The position numbers and the translations under genes were made by a program. The notes under the pieces were generated by a model. The model searched no databases, was not told the origin of the DNA, and worked only from the letters and a program-made list of their open reading frames with translations. Positions 10,763 through 23,176 of a stretch of 64,000 nucleotides of DNA are shown piece after piece; within the stretch, counting starts at the first letter, position 1; the number at the start of each line of letters is the position of its first letter. Origin of the DNA: Topomyia yanbarensis. Taxonomy: Eukaryota; Arthropoda; Insecta; Diptera; Culicidae. The stretch spans positions 68,137,412-68,201,411 of the forward strand of contig NC_080671.1 in NCBI RefSeq assembly GCF_030247195.1, read 5' to 3'.

Positions 10763-10937
10763 TCCGTCACTAACAGGCTTTGGTGAAAATGAACATAAGT
10801 GGAATATCATGAACCACTGCAATAAGCATAACAATGGTTATACATTAAAGATCCCAGTGCGTATCGACTATATCTATTCTGAGGTACAACCGCACGATCT
10901 TTTATCGCGCGGAAAACTAATCGATGAAAGAATCTGA
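10763..10937 (+). other. Right part of the open frame split by the I-group element
   Basis: Continues in the frame of 4367-4560 to a stop at 10935-10937. It has an Asn/His-rich segment (NIMNHCNKHNNG) and no family motif I recognise. Beyond it, to about 11176, there is no further coding signal. Confidence 0.2.
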
Positions 10938-11405
10938 TTTGTCAATTAGTTTATAACAACTAAAATTCTAAAATTTCTCTAGGTTATTCCAGTCAGATTG
11001 AGCACAAATATATTACACATCCGATTACCATGAAACTTTTATGATTTATCTATTATTGGAGACTAAGTAATGTATACAGGCATTCAGACCATTTTGAAGG
11101 GAGAATATTTTTTTAAAAAAAGGGCTAACGTAGTTTGCACATTGTTTTCAAAAAAATATGGGTAATATCAGAGACACAGAGCCGTAGAGATATAATACGG
11201 GCCTAAGGAGTCTAACGCACGAGCCCCTACCACTGTATATTGTCCGAGTACCAATAAGTTAAAGCTTGAAGTTCATTGTAATTCACTGATATTATATATA
11301 TATTACACTGAAATGTTATAGTTATGCACCAGTTTTTTGCTCTAGTTGTTTGTAGTTCGACGGAATAAACGAAGAGCTGTTAATACTTTGGAATATTTAA
11401 TAATA

Positions 11406-12350
11406 CACCCAGGTTTTTTTACGCGATTTTTTTTTTGCCCGGTTTTTTACGAGATTTTTTTACGCGGATTTTTCAATGAACGCGGTTTTTTTACGCGGAT
11501 TTTCCAATAAACGCGGTTTTTGCAAAAATATTCTAAGTCCTTTTGAATCCGAAGGACTTAGACTTTTTCCGAAAAAAGTTCTAAGTCCTTTTAAATGCAA
11601 CAATTTTAGAAAAATTTTGGCAGTTTTTATTTTGTGCGGATTTCGCAATTACAACGGTTTTTGCAAAATATATTCTAAGTCCTTTTGAATGCAAAAGATT
11701 TTTTTCATTTCAATTATAGAGGTTTTAACCTTAAGGTCATTCGCCTATTCGGGTTAGAAAAATTTCCTATGAAAAATTTCTAGCCCTATGTGCGGGGTCG
11801 GGACTTTAACCCAGGTACGCTGCGTACAAGGCAATCGATTTAGCAACTACGCTACGCCCACCCCTACCATGTTGGATTTAAAAATGGCGTCAAAAATCAA
11901 TTTTTGGAACCTACTCGTTAAGATCATTCCAAAAATACTCATATTGACTGGGTTATAGAGAATGTGGCTAACCCGGAAGTCGCCATCTTTGATTTCAAAA
12001 TGGCGTAAAAAAATCAATTTCTGACACCTACTCGCCAAGAACATTCCGAAAATATCCAAATTGTTGGGGTGTGGGCCATAAGGAGTCTTGCAGACCCGTC
12101 TCTTCCATCTTTCCGAAAATCTTCTAAGTCGTTTGCATTCAAAAGGACTTAGAATATTTTTGCAAAAACCGCATTAATTGCGCAATCCGTGCAAAAAAAA
12201 ACTTCCAAAAATATTTTAAGTCTTTTGCTGAGAGTTTTTTTACGCGTATTTTCGAATTAACGCGGTTTTTTACGCGGATTTTCCAATTAACGCGGTTTTT
12301 TGTGCGGATTTTTTACGCGGTACGTATCCCCCGCGTAAAAAACCTGGGTG
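11406..12350. mobile_element. TA-flanked inverted-repeat element, 945 bp, ACGCGG-rich
   Basis: Starts CACCCAGGTTTTTTTACGCG and ends with the inverted form (CGCGTAAAAAACCTGGGTG), with TA on both sides. The uninterrupted family copy near 20175 shows AAATACCTCTTCG at the matching place, which supports a TA target duplication. Near both ends there are further repeated words of the type ACGCGGATTTTCCAATTAACG, alternating in orientation. There is no transposase frame. A non-autonomous Tc1/mariner-type element is the simplest reading. A SINE lies inside. Confidence 0.7.
11711..11860 (-). mobile_element. tRNA-derived SINE copy
   Basis: Read on the minus strand, the head resembles a tRNA. TGGGCGTAGCGTAGTTGCTA at 11860-11841 contains an A-box-like TAGCGTAGTTG, and GGTTAAAGTCCC around 11812-11801 is a B-box-like word. 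The tail beyond (CCGCACATAGGG ... AACCTCTA) has no tRNA likeness but is shared with the copy at 22766-22918. Two copies with the same tRNA-like head and the same tail are the sign of a SINE rather than a tRNA gene. RNA polymerase III transcription is inferred. Confidence 0.6.
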
Positions 12351-12403
12351 TACCTCTTCGAATTTTTTGGAAACTTTGAAAAGAGCCATTTTTGTCAATA
12401 GTA

Positions 12404-13236
12404 AACCCGGGGCTATTAAGACAGTTGGGATAATTCGGACCTTCTCGATTTCTCAGAAAATAGCAAGACTTTCTAACTATCGTACACATTCGTGGAACCG
12501 CTGTTTTGAAACATTAATTTTGAGAGCTGAAGTTGATTCTTTGTTCTTTGTAGAAAGGAGATACAACGTGTTTCGTTGTTTTGCCATCCTCAAAACAAAA
12601 ATCATTATAATGGACAAACCGTGATTAAAGCAACAAACAAAAGTAAAAAAATAAAAGGTAAGTGTTTTGGAAAGCTTGAGGCTCCTATTTTATGGAACGA
12701 TTTTTGTTTGGGTGACAACAGAGATATTTTCGAGACGCTTACCACATTTGTGCGATATGAGCGCATGGGGCTATTCGGACCCCCTATTCCGTCAACCACC
12801 GTTCAGCGGCTTGCGGCTGCGCACACAATGGCACACACCACAGCAAAGAAAATACATGGGCCGCCAATCGACAGCTGTGACATTCCAGATTAAGTTTTTG
12901 TAAAGCAATTTTTTTTGCGTCTTTAGGAGTGTCTCTTGTAACTAATTCATAGGTAAACATAATTCCATTGTAAAAAAATTAAAGAAAAATGACGGTCTGA
13001 ATTGCCCCGTAGGGAGGTCCGAATTACCTTTACATTGTAAAAGGCTGGAAAAACATAGAGGTTTGCAAATCGTCGCCTAGCGCAGCCATTGAGTGGTGCA
13101 AATGAACCTTTTATGGCACAAAAATGTAGCTGAGGTTTCAAACTAACAATTAGGACTTTTGACCGGTAACTTTTTCACATCTATCCACCTAAAAGAGCAA
13201 TTTGCTTAAGTAGGTCCGAATAGCCCCGGGTTCCCC
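12404..13236. mobile_element. Inverted-repeat element inserted in the degenerate hAT-like copy
   Basis: The left end reads AACCCGGGGCTATT and the right end is its inverted form (AATAGCCCCGGGTT). Internal copies of the words GGGCTATTCGGACC and TAATTCGGACC are present. The flanking sequence joins up with the family copy near 20225. No transposase frame is seen. The exact ends and target duplication (probably TA) are uncertain by a few bases. Confidence 0.55.
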
Positions 13237-13375
13237 TATTCATAAAAGTGAAGAAATAAAAAGATTAAAAATACAGTGATTTCAAAAATTCTTAATATCG
13301 TCTAAAGAGAAAAAGACAAAAAACAATAAGAAAAATTGAAAGACTGTACAAAAAATTAAAATCAATTATGACCCC

Positions 13376-14990
13376 CCCCCCCAACCCATTTTAGTATGTC
13401 TACTAGGTGAAGGTGATTGGGATGGGAGAGGGGTGGGTCTGAAGAGGGTACATGAGGAGGTCGCTTGAGGGGGATCTGCTTTTGTAGATTATAATGTATC
13501 ATTTCAGTAACATTCTGTAATTTTTCCATGCAAAAAATTCGACAAGCAACTCGGTGAAGAAACTTTTGGTAGAACGTCTCTGGAACAACACGATTTGCGG
13601 TGTTTACTGTACACAGAACTCAACTGCATATTTTGTTTTCCATTTTTGAGACTTGGTTTGAGAAAATCGGGTCAGTCATCACCGAAGAACCGATGTGACT
13701 TAAATTGTGGAATATGCCCGGAATACGAAACTTCCGGAATTGTCGATAGTGGACAATATACTTAAATACTGTTTGAATGGCAATCAGTGATCTAGACCTG
13801 CGAATCGAAGTAATTTGGTGACCATTTCAATAGTTTTTAGCATCTATCTATGGGAAATTCCAGCGCAACATTACTAACAAACCTGTAACTCAGGAACCAA
13901 GAGTCAGAACCAAATGAAATTCATCAGCTGTCAATGGGATTACTGTATCTTTCAGAAAGTCGAGTTTATAAAAATCGGTCAATAATTCGCTGGGGAATAG
14001 GTGTGATGTTAGCTTAGGAACTGGGCGAGTTCCCTGGGGGCCTCAAGAACCGTCATAGGGGGCCAATGTGGTCAAAGATGCTTAGATTGACCATTAGTGA
14101 TCTAGACCCGTAAATTAAAGTATTGTTGCACCCATTGTAATATGTTTTACATCATTTGGACATCATGGTGGTTCCAGTTTATATGGGAAATTGTTGTGTG
14201 ACCGCACTCTTCCACCCGTAACGCTGGAACCGGAAGTAGGATCAACTAAAATACAATAGCAGCTAATGCGAGCGTTATACCCTTCAGATGAAACTAAAGT
14301 TTGTGTAAATTGGTTCAGCTTAAATCACATACACACTTTAAACCATTTGTGCTAAAATATAGTGTAACCTATCAAATCAACATTTTGCATAGTTGAATGA
14401 GGACGTATTGCGAGTAGTTTTAGATCGGTTCCACTGAATTCTAAAATTTGTGCCACCCTTACCCACCCCCTTAAAATATAGTAAATATGACTCTCATATT
14501 AGAAAATAAAGTCAAAAGTGATATCAGTTATTACAACAAAATGTGTATTGAGCATTTTTTTAATATTTACTATGTACAACAACAATGTTGACAAAAAACG
14601 GAATTTCTTTGTTGCCAAAAATGGAATCTAACTGTATTTTTACATTTCTTTGAAAAGAAATGTATAGAATTCGCTCAATCTTTAAAGATTTTTTCCGATG
14701 CTCGGAGGGCCGAGTCTCATATACCAATCGACTCAGCTCGACGATCTGGGACAATGTCTGTGTGTGTCTATGCGTGTGTCTATAACGGACAAACTCTCAT
14801 TCGTGTTTCTCTGCAATGGCTGAACAGATCTTTTCCAAACCAACTTTAAATGAAAGGCCTATCACCCAGACAGAAACGCTATTCAATGGTTTTTGATTCT
14901 GATGATTAGTTTTCAAGATCTGAATGTTTGAAGGTGTAAAAATCGCGCTTTTTTCAGTTTTTTGGAATTTGCTGCCGAAATTCACAACGC
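13376..14990 (-). repeat. Dispersed repeat family, reverse orientation copy
   Basis: Large parts are the reverse complement of 41288-42600. One example is the stretch around 14000-14080 (TGTGATGTTAGCTTAGGAAC ... GGCGAGTTCCC ... AACCGTCATAGG ... AATGTGGTCAAAG) against 42170-42260. The G/C-rich block 13370-13480 likewise mirrors the C-rich block 42640-42840. The part around 14660-14800 contains the GGAGGGCCGAGTC ... CAATGTCTGTGTGTG segment also seen at 26880-26975. There is no coding capacity. The family is built of units of roughly 340 bp in imperfect tandem. Confidence 0.6.
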
Positions 14991-15666
14991 AACTATAAAC
15001 AGTTTATATATTTTTAGAAAGGTTATACCTTATGTTACCTTTCGAGCGAACTATAAATTGTTGAAATATTATCAAAAGAGATATTTAACATTAAATGCGG
15101 ACGAAAGATTTTTATCATTTCTCATAGCCAGAAGTAAGACCAAAAACATTCAATGTATTATTAGCGCCAAAAATGAAAAATTTTAGCTCAGTAGTATTTT
15201 CAGAGAATTTAAAGCATACAATATGCCCTTTCGTTTGGTATTATGATTTTACTGATTAATCCCCCTAAGAATAAGATATTTTAATAAATTGGAAGTGATT
15301 GTATTGAGATGGTGCCTTCAGCTAATTTGTAGCTCTTACTTTTGCGAATAACTTTACTGAAGACATCAAATACATATTTCTAATACTTTAAAAGTTATGG
15401 CTTGTTGTTTGTGGATTACCCTTTGTCGACTATTTATTGTTCAATATAGTAATAATCCAATGAGCCAAATATTATTTCGATAAAACGAATTTCATTATTC
15501 TTTTTACAACCCCTAGAATAACTACCGAACAATTCCAAGTTGCCTGCATGGAACTTGATCACTTATCGGCGCAAAATTTTCATTTGCGCGAACCTTCTGA
15601 CTTATAACCATTGGATCGATCTGAAACATATCTCGGAAAATGAAAAGCGAAATGAATAACTTCAAG

Positions 15667-17031
15667 CAGTGGTGTAGCCAAGAGAATAACTTGGGGTTTA
15701 ACCACCCCCCCCCCCCCCTCAGCCAAAAAAATAATTGGATTGAAGTTAAAAATTTATTGATGCTGACTGATTTAATTTAATATTAAAATGATAATTATCT
15801 GACCAGTTCATTGATAACCTATTGTTTGAAACATCATGAGGACCTTTGAAAAGTTGTGGAAATGCGATCCTGATCTGTAACTGATCTATTGGTCTTGATC
15901 TCACAGTTGTCTAATAACATCATTATCAAATACTTGCCTAAAAACAGAGTTCTGAAATCAATCATAACCATAATCATAATTTCCTATCATATTGAGTTTT
16001 GAAGGGGTGTACTGTAATTTAGGTTAGGGTCCTTTTTAATAAGAAGCGAAACTGGAATTGCTGTAATGTCTATGAAACTTAGAACTACTCACCGAAAAAT
16101 TGCATAACCTCCAACATTTGCTGAAAATGTTTTTATTTTGAGAATGCGTCGAGTTGAGATGAAAACGTTATAGAATTAATAACGAGAAAACCACCTTCCA
16201 AAAGTAGGCGAATTTATGAAAAACGGCGTTTTCCATTCCGCCAATTTCGCAGGTTTCATCTTCGATGAATTTTGATGAAATATTTTTGGCGTTATATCCT
16301 CCAAGAAGTATTTATGGCGAATTTACTCTTCAAACAAATTTAGTTCCAGACTTAATGTCTTCAGCAAACTTTTGGGAAGTGCTATTACAAACCACCTTGA
16401 CATGAAGGCTCCAGGTGTTCAAGGTTTTAACATATTTTAGGCTATTTCTATTTAATTTTAAATTGAAATATTATGATTTTACTGTTTATGATAAATCTCT
16501 TCTATTGTGTATAAATGTGAAGCTCACAATAGGAAGTTATTTTAGAAAAAAAAACTAGATTAAGGAACACTTCGTAAATATCATTTTATAACTCGATATA
16601 GCGAAAACCCGTTTTATTCAACCCCCTTTGTTTATGTTAGGTTGACAAATAGGGATAATGGCAAAACATATTTGTTTATTTTTTTAATAAACCGAAGCTC
16701 TGAACGTTTTCTTTATTAATCCCTAGACATAATCTCATAATATTGGTTGGTCGATAAAATCGGGTCAAAAACTGATAAGAACTGGGGCTGATAAAAACGG
16801 ATTTTCAATGTATACTCCATATATGTAGTATTAATGCCTACAATGAAGTTGTTTTAAATGAGAGGCTCAACAAATTCACTAAAGACAGGAACTCTGTTCC
16901 AATTTTTTGATAAAACTGATTCTCTATAATTTTAAAACTTCAAAGATGGCGGTTTCGTAATTATGCCATTTGGGCAGTAAAATAGATTTTCACCAAATCC
17001 CCACCAAACCGAATTTCTGACTGCGCCGCTG
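15667..17031. mobile_element. Possible degenerate hAT-like non-autonomous element
   Basis: The left end CAGTGGTGTAGCCAAG is like many hAT termini, and the right end read inward is CAGCGGCGCAGTCAGAA. Flanking 8-mers are ACTTCAAG (left) and ACTCTAAG (right), matching at six of eight positions. A C-run at about 15706-15718 lies just inside the left end. No transposase frame is visible. The imperfect ends make this a tentative call. Confidence 0.4.
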
Positions 17032-17109
17032 ACTCTAAGTAAGTAGAAACAAAGTCGTTCTACACTCGTCCACAAGAATCTTCTTCGAATACTGCCTATC
17101 TATTAAAAT

Positions 17110-17463
17110 ATATTGAAGACCCGATTTGATCAGCCCCCAATTTTATCAGCCTCATATGATAATATGTTTGATGACAAACAAGGCTGAATTTGAGTAAATC
17201 CTTTCTTGACCATGTTTTCCTTATCTTAAAGATGCAAATATGCAAAAATAAAAAAATCAATTGTTTAAAATTTTTGCGTTAGAAGACTATATTAAATAAT
17301 CAGAAATAGTTATTAACATCAAGGAAAGAAAACAATATTTTAACATATTCAGTTTATTGTAAAGAAAAATAAAATGTCTAAAACGCGACATGTCCCCATT
17401 TAGTCAGCCATTTTATCAGCTTAAAACACACCATGGAGATGATAAAAACGGGTCTTTACTGTA
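17110..17463. repeat. Small inverted-repeat segment, possible Tigger/pogo-type MITE
   Basis: The left end TTGAAGACCCGATTTGATCA and the right end read inward (AGTAAAGACCCGTTTTTATC) are similar, and both are followed inward by related words with GATCAGC/TTATCAGC. Related words also occur at 16755-16795, outside the segment. Ends and target duplication are not clear. Confidence 0.35.
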
Positions 17464-17469
17464 TTTATT

Positions 17470-18400
17470 ATTTACAGTAATAGATACATCCCATTTTCTG
17501 AGGGTATGTTCTTTCAATTGCATCGCATTACATCAATTTTTAGATAGTTTTCGAGGGGTTATTTTATCGACCTCTTCCAAAATTCGGTGAACCTATTCCC
17601 ATTCGTGCGATAGTTTAAGTTAAAAAGGTATCCTAAATTACTTGGTAAATTTAAGGGATTATATGTTGCAGTTAGAGGAAATTCATAAATTTTCAGCGTT
17701 TTCCAACACAATATTACAAAAGCTTATTAAACAACTTTCCCTAATAAGATTATGCAAATTATAATGTTTCGTGAAAAAGAAAATTCCAGTAATGATGATG
17801 ATTTTCCCTAACGGGTTGCGAGAGTTTTTTATTTGTTCTTTGGCATTAGGATTAGGGATAGTAATTCAGATCAAAGATACTACTGGGAAGCAATTTTTAG
17901 AAAAAGTCGATATCGAAGTAAAGTTTGAACTATGCACGCATGCACTTCAGAGGTAGCGAGATGTCAAGAGCTGAAATTTCAGTGCTTAGTTCTCAGCCGC
18001 TTTGGGAATTTGAGTAAACGCTATTGAGTATGAACTTCAAATCCATTCGAAAATTAGTTTTTCGATTTTTTTGACTCAGCACAAGGAAAATTCAGTTTAC
18101 CCTACACAATGTATTGATTGAAAAATTTATATATGTTATTAACGGGGCATTTGCAATAATTCGTTTGTATTTCTATTTTATGGGCCATTTTTCCGCTTTT
18201 CCATTAAATTGGTTTAACCTTAGAGATTCCTTGCACTGGTATTGTCCTATACTAATTTGAGCGATTCTCTGAGTCCTGCCACTATCCCATGTAGTATGTG
18301 TTACCAAAAACATCACGAAGCATCAAGTTCTATATGTTCTCAATCGATATAATACCTGAAGAAAGAGATAAGAATTATAATAAGTGTATCATCACACAGT
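17470..18400. other. Gene-free AT-rich stretch
   Basis: Short frames only, without motif. I see no repeat boundary that I can defend. Confidence 0.4.
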
Positions 18401-18407
18401 TAGGTGG

Positions 18408-19008
18408 ATTAAAAGCGTTTTTGAAGCAGTAAAATTACTTAGAAATATGCACTATTCTGCAAAATGTTTATTAAGGTTTTACTTACAAAATAAAAATTTT
18501 CGAGTGTAAGGTGTCAAAAATGGCGTCCAAAATGGCGGCTGTCTCGGAACAAGATTTTTCAGATCTGCGGGCATTCTCGTGTACGGATTTTGTCCATATA
18601 AAAGAAGACAACATTTTCGGGCGCTGTAACCTACAAAATCACAATTTGATCATTAATGATTTTTTACAGTCCGCCAAAGTGGAAAAATCATGCGAAAGAC
18701 GATGCTTTATTTTCAAGTAGCCGCTATTTTGTTTATCTTTCGAGTTTTTTCATGTTTTTTAGGTTGGGGCGCCTCTACGGAATGTAATTTTAAAGATCGT
18801 TTTGGTTTGATGTTTGTAGACGACGAATTGCGACCTGTATCGTGCCCGCAAATGAGGTCGGTTTTCAAAACACTTTTGCTGGAGCCGCCATTTTTTTGAC
18901 ACCTTGCACTCGAAATTTTTTATTTTATAAACGAAACCTTAATTAACATTTTGCAGAATAGCGCACATGTTTAAGTCAATTTATTGCTTTACAAAAAATG
19001 TATTAAAC
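18408..19008. mobile_element. MITE with long imperfect terminal inverted repeats
   Basis: The two ends are inverted copies over roughly 100 bases. The left has CTATTCTGCAAAATG, then AAAATAAAAATTTTCGAGTG and AAGGTGTCAAAAATGGCG. The right end read inward has CTATTCTGCAAAATG, then AAAATAAAAAATTTCGAGTG and AAGGTGTCAAAAAAATGGCG. The middle holds about 370 bp without a transposase. Superfamily unknown. Confidence 0.65.
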
Positions 19009-19016
19009 ATTAGGTA

Positions 19017-19947
19017 CCGTAAACCTGGGTGACTTTGATCATCGGGGTATCTTTGATCACGCGAAACTTTTTTCGTAGATCGATCATTAAACCAGAATAG
19101 TCTACCGAATCATTTTAATTTGAATTGATTTTTACTCTAAACTTATAAAATACTGATTTGTTATACTTTTGAGTATATTGTTCGGTTTTTGGGTACAAAA
19201 ACTGTAAAAAAACCGAAATTTGACTTTACCATATTTTTGCGAAGCTTCGTAAAGTGTCTATTTTTTATAAAACAAGTAAATCTCAGATTTGAGCAAGAGT
19301 AATAAATTACAAGCGAGTTTTTATTTTCCTTTAGATTGGGATATGCTAAATTTAATTTTAAGAGTTTGTTTATTTTAAATACATTTTTGTGAAACTAGTT
19401 GGCAATTATTTCAAATTATTTTAAGTTAAAATTCGCAACATTTTTTTTATTGTTCAATATTCCAAGTGTTAAAATGGATGAAACTTTTTGTACATTGATA
19501 AAACACTGAAACAAAACAATTTTAGCAGTTTTAAAGGTTTTCAGAATCTTTTATTTTAGTTGGACACAAATTATACGAATTTTGGTTACTCGAATTTTAC
19601 AGTACCTTGAAATACTTTGTATAATTCGAATTAACATCTATTTAACAATGAGTGTCTTTCCAGAATTAGTTTAAACAAACATTTGAATGAACAACATTGA
19701 CATCAATAACTTAATGTGGGTGAACATGCAGGTTATCAAAGTCACCCCGGAATACGAAAACGGACATCAACTTGAAATCATTTTTGAAAAAATAGCTGTA
19801 AGCGGACAATTTTAGGTAAAACCATCCAATCTTGTTCTCCATCCATCAGTACATGGTTTAAAAATATTAAACTTGAAAAAAATGTGTTGCGTCTATAAAT
19901 ATGTAATGATTACTTCGAAAAGTGATTAATGTCACCCCGGTTTACGG
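19017..19947. mobile_element. TA-flanked MITE, 931 bp
   Basis: The left end is CCGTAAACCTGGGTGACTTT. The right end read inward is CCGTAAACCGGGGTGACATT. Both sides carry TA, as expected for Tc1/mariner-type insertion. Subterminal words (TTTGATCAC, and a TCAAAGTCACCCCGG near 19737) repeat the terminal theme. It contains no transposase frame. Confidence 0.75.
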
Positions 19948-19963
19948 TACTTTGTACCACAAT

Positions 19964-22900
19964 CAGGGCCGCAGAGAGAAAATACGGGCCCGGGGGGTCC
20001 AACGTACGGGCTCCCACCACTGTGTATTGCCTGAGTGCAAAAAAATCAATGTTTGAAATCCATTGGAGTTCACTGATATTATGTATAGTGCACTGAAATT
20101 TTATATTTTTTTGCTCTTGTTGTTTGTAGTGCCAATGAAGAAAAAAACGTGGAATTTTTTATACTTTGGGAGTTTTAAATACCTCTTCGACAGTTTTGGT
20201 GACTTTGAAAAGCGCCATTTTTGTAATAGTATTTATAAAAGAAAGGAAATGACAAGATTAAAGATGTAGTAACTACAAAAATTAAAAATATCCAAACGGC
20301 GATCAACGGCAAAAGATAAAAAAAAACAATAGGAAAACTAAATATTAAAAGAATGTACAAAAGAGCTAAAAACAACAAAATCAACCACATAAACAAATGT
20401 CAATTGTCAAAAAATGTTTAATAGAGAAAAACCAAAACAAAACCTATAAAAAATTGATAAAGGAAAACATGAAACTAGAAAAACATATTGCGAAGATTAA
20501 AAAAGTCGAACATTATTGAACAAATGATGAAAATAATGAAAAATCGATAGAAAATTAGGAAAAAAAATTAGAATCGGTGAAAATGAAAAAAAACTACTAA
20601 AAAGAATACAAATATTAGTATAAAAAATGCATAAAACTGAAAAACTCGATAAATCAAGAATAATAAAATTTATTTAACATTAAAAACAAGAAATATTTAA
20701 AGCAATAGAAAAAATAAATATAACGTTAATAATGCATAAAACTAGAGGAGTACCTATATATAAAAGACAAGAATAAAATAACCATAGAGAAATTTAAAAA
20801 AATGGACGAACCAGAAAATTTTGAAAAACTGGAAAATTGAAATGATGAAAAGACGAAAAAGTAGAGAAAATTGGAAGTATTGAACAAAAACGGAGCAAAC
20901 AGACAAAATGGAAAACAAAACATAGTAGAAAAAAACCAACATGGTATACTATAGGAACACAAAAATGAAGATATTAACACGAAAAAAAAAAAAAGAATAA
21001 AATGGATATTATTTAAAGAACAGAAAAAGCACTAGAAATGAAATTTTAAATAAATTCAAACAACGAACTAAATGCAAAATTAAGAAAAAGTGCGCATAGT
21101 GTCAAGAAAAGATAAATCAAATGTTTTTTTGGGAAAATAAAAAAAAATCAATGCTAACGTATAGGAAAATAATCAACAGAAAAATACTTTCAAAATAGTT
21201 TAAATGGAAAACATGAAGAAATAACAATAACGAATTAAATCTTAAGAAAAAGGTATAAAAAATAAATAAAATTGTATTAAATGAACAATGGGAAAAATAA
21301 AACTACAATAAACGGAAAGCTAAAAACTAGAAAATAAGGAAGAAAATAGGAGAAAGGTAAAAAATTAAACAATAAGACAAATTGGAATGAATTTGAATAA
21401 GTAAAATTGCTTTTGGAAATGCAAAAAATATGAAAAAAAGGAAATAGAAAAAGGCTATGACAAGAATAAATGTAGTAAATATACAAATTCTAAAAATTAG
21501 ATGAAATGACAAAAGATACAAATAAAAAAGCATGGTATTAAAATATGAAACAATAGGAAAAAAAATAAAGAAAGCAGGATTGAAAACTGAGAGATCTTCT
21601 CTTCATGCTACAAGACGTATAAAATTCAAAACAAAACTAATAACAGTATACTCGTCACGAAAGGGGCTTGTTGTGTACGCAATTTACTGTTATAATGAAA
21701 ATGTTGATAAAAGGCCGCATTTGAAATTTTTTTAAAAAGTTTTTTTTTCCATCCCTGGCCTCTTTGCTAGGGGGAACTGGTAATCGAAAATCGCCGAAAA
21801 AAGCTACGTCATTTGAGTATCACCACTTTACAAAAATGTTTCGGAATCATCTCGTATCTGAATATGATTTTTTATAGATTTTGTATCAATGAACGACAAA
21901 CCAAATATATTAAATTTTAAATATAAATTTTTGGATCATTTTCGTATTCTTTTAGTATATCAAGAGTTTTTGATGACTCATTTGACCAAAACGCTTAAAA
22001 ACAAATAAATATGCACTGTTTTATTTCTTATGTAGCTCGTAGCACTAGGAGGAAAAATATCTTATTTTCTTCACATTCACCGTAGAGTGTATTGTTTTGG
22101 TAAAGGACTCCACCTTTCTGTGCCGTTCACATTTAGTTGTATGTTTTTGCATTTGTTAACAGTTTTGTTGATTTAGTTGGATGTAGTGATTCACTGTCTC
22201 GGTTATTCACAAAGAATCCAAAAGCACCAACCACCCTCGCTGTGAAGGATAACCCGAGCGAGCTTTGCTCTGCTCCCCACACGGGGTGTGAAATCACACT
22301 TCAGTTTCTTCCGAGAATCTTTGTGAGGAACATTAATCCATTGAATCGAAGGTTCAATGGGGTAAAGTAAACCCAAGTGGCACCTTTAAAATAATATTTG
22401 TCAACGCCAAGAGGGGCCCTCCTTAACAATTAGGTCCTGCAACCCGAGGATGATGTTTATGAGGACTGAGTGCTGGGCGATTCCTGGTAAAGAAAAGGGC
22501 AACGCAAAATTGTAAAATAATCCATTCCGGGCGAATTCGGATTTACCTGAACGAAGACACGGAATTCGTCTCCAAAAACCGGAGTGGCAACCCTAAGCAG
22601 GGTTTTTTTTAATAATTACTTCCAGCGCTTTCGAAGATTGGAAATTCAATAAATAAAAAAAAGTCGATTTCAAATTGGCGAAATTTGAAGACAACCTCAT
22701 GACTTCTAATCAAACCATTTAATTGTTTAACCCTTACAAATCTGATCATATTTTTGTTTGGATTATAGACATTTTAATCTTAAGGTCATTCGCTTGTTCA
22801 TTCAGGTTAGGAATTTTCCTATAACAAATCTCTATTCCTTTGTGCGGGGTTGAGATTCGAACCTAGGTGAGCTGCGTGCATGACATGCAATGTACAAATT

Positions 22901-23168
22901 CCGCCATGCCCGCTCGGGCCTGATCTTGTTTCGATGCGAGAATTAGGTTGGTATAAACATAGTTGATATCAAATATGTAGTAGTTTAGAATTTTATTCTG
23001 GTTACCTCATACACAAGATATTGAATTTTTAATTGTATTTTCAAATAAATTTCTGTCGAAAAAGTATTTGCCAAAATTTTAGTTTCTGTTAAAAATCCGG
23101 GCCCCCTTCAAAACTCAGGGCCCGGGGGGAAACACCTCGGTCCCCCCCCCCCCCTCTCGGCGGCCCTG
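19964..23168. mobile_element. hAT-like non-autonomous element, 3.2 kb, with A-rich core
   Basis: The left end is CAGGGCCGCAGAGAG and the right end read inward is CAGGGCCGCCGAGAG. The perfect 8-bp duplication ACCACAAT is at 19956-19963 and 23169-23176. Both features are typical of hAT. From about 20240 to 21560 the + strand is extremely A-rich, which produces long but meaningless minus-strand frames. No hAT transposase is recognisable. A SINE copy lies inside, near the right end. C-runs stand close to the right terminus. Confidence 0.8.
22766..22918 (-). mobile_element. tRNA-derived SINE copy inside the hAT-like element
   Basis: On the minus strand the head reads GAGCGGGCATGGCGGAATTT, with a B-box-like AGGTTCGAATCTC at 22864-22852. 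The tail (ACCCCGCACAAAGG ... GAATGACCTTAAG) is shared with the copy at 11711-11860. It is not a tRNA gene: the acceptor stem cannot be closed and a non-tRNA tail is attached. Confidence 0.6.
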
Positions 23169-23176
23169 ACCACAAT

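Larger units (their letters stand above)
11177..13365. mobile_element. Degenerate, truncated copy of the 20-kb hAT-like family, split by two insertions
   Basis: The sequence from 11177 (CAGAGCCGTAGAGA ... ATACGGGCC) parallels 19964 onward (CAGGGCCGCAGAGA ... ATACGGGCC), including shared words around the CTGATATTAT, GTTTGTAGT and TTTGAAAAG(A/C)GCC segments. Comparison with the intact copy shows two interruptions, at 11406-12350 and about 12404-13236. The A-rich sequence after 13240 still matches, but similarity ends near 13365 before a C-run. The right terminus is missing. Confidence 0.6.

Noticed and set aside
11841..11860. tRNA gene
   Set aside because: A- and B-box-like words are present, but no closed cloverleaf can be drawn, and the same head-tail unit recurs at 22766-22918, as expected of a SINE.
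20175..21533. Phe/Leu/Ser-rich minus-strand frames that look like membrane proteins
   Set aside because: They are the complement of an extremely A-rich + strand, have no consistent start and share no family motif.
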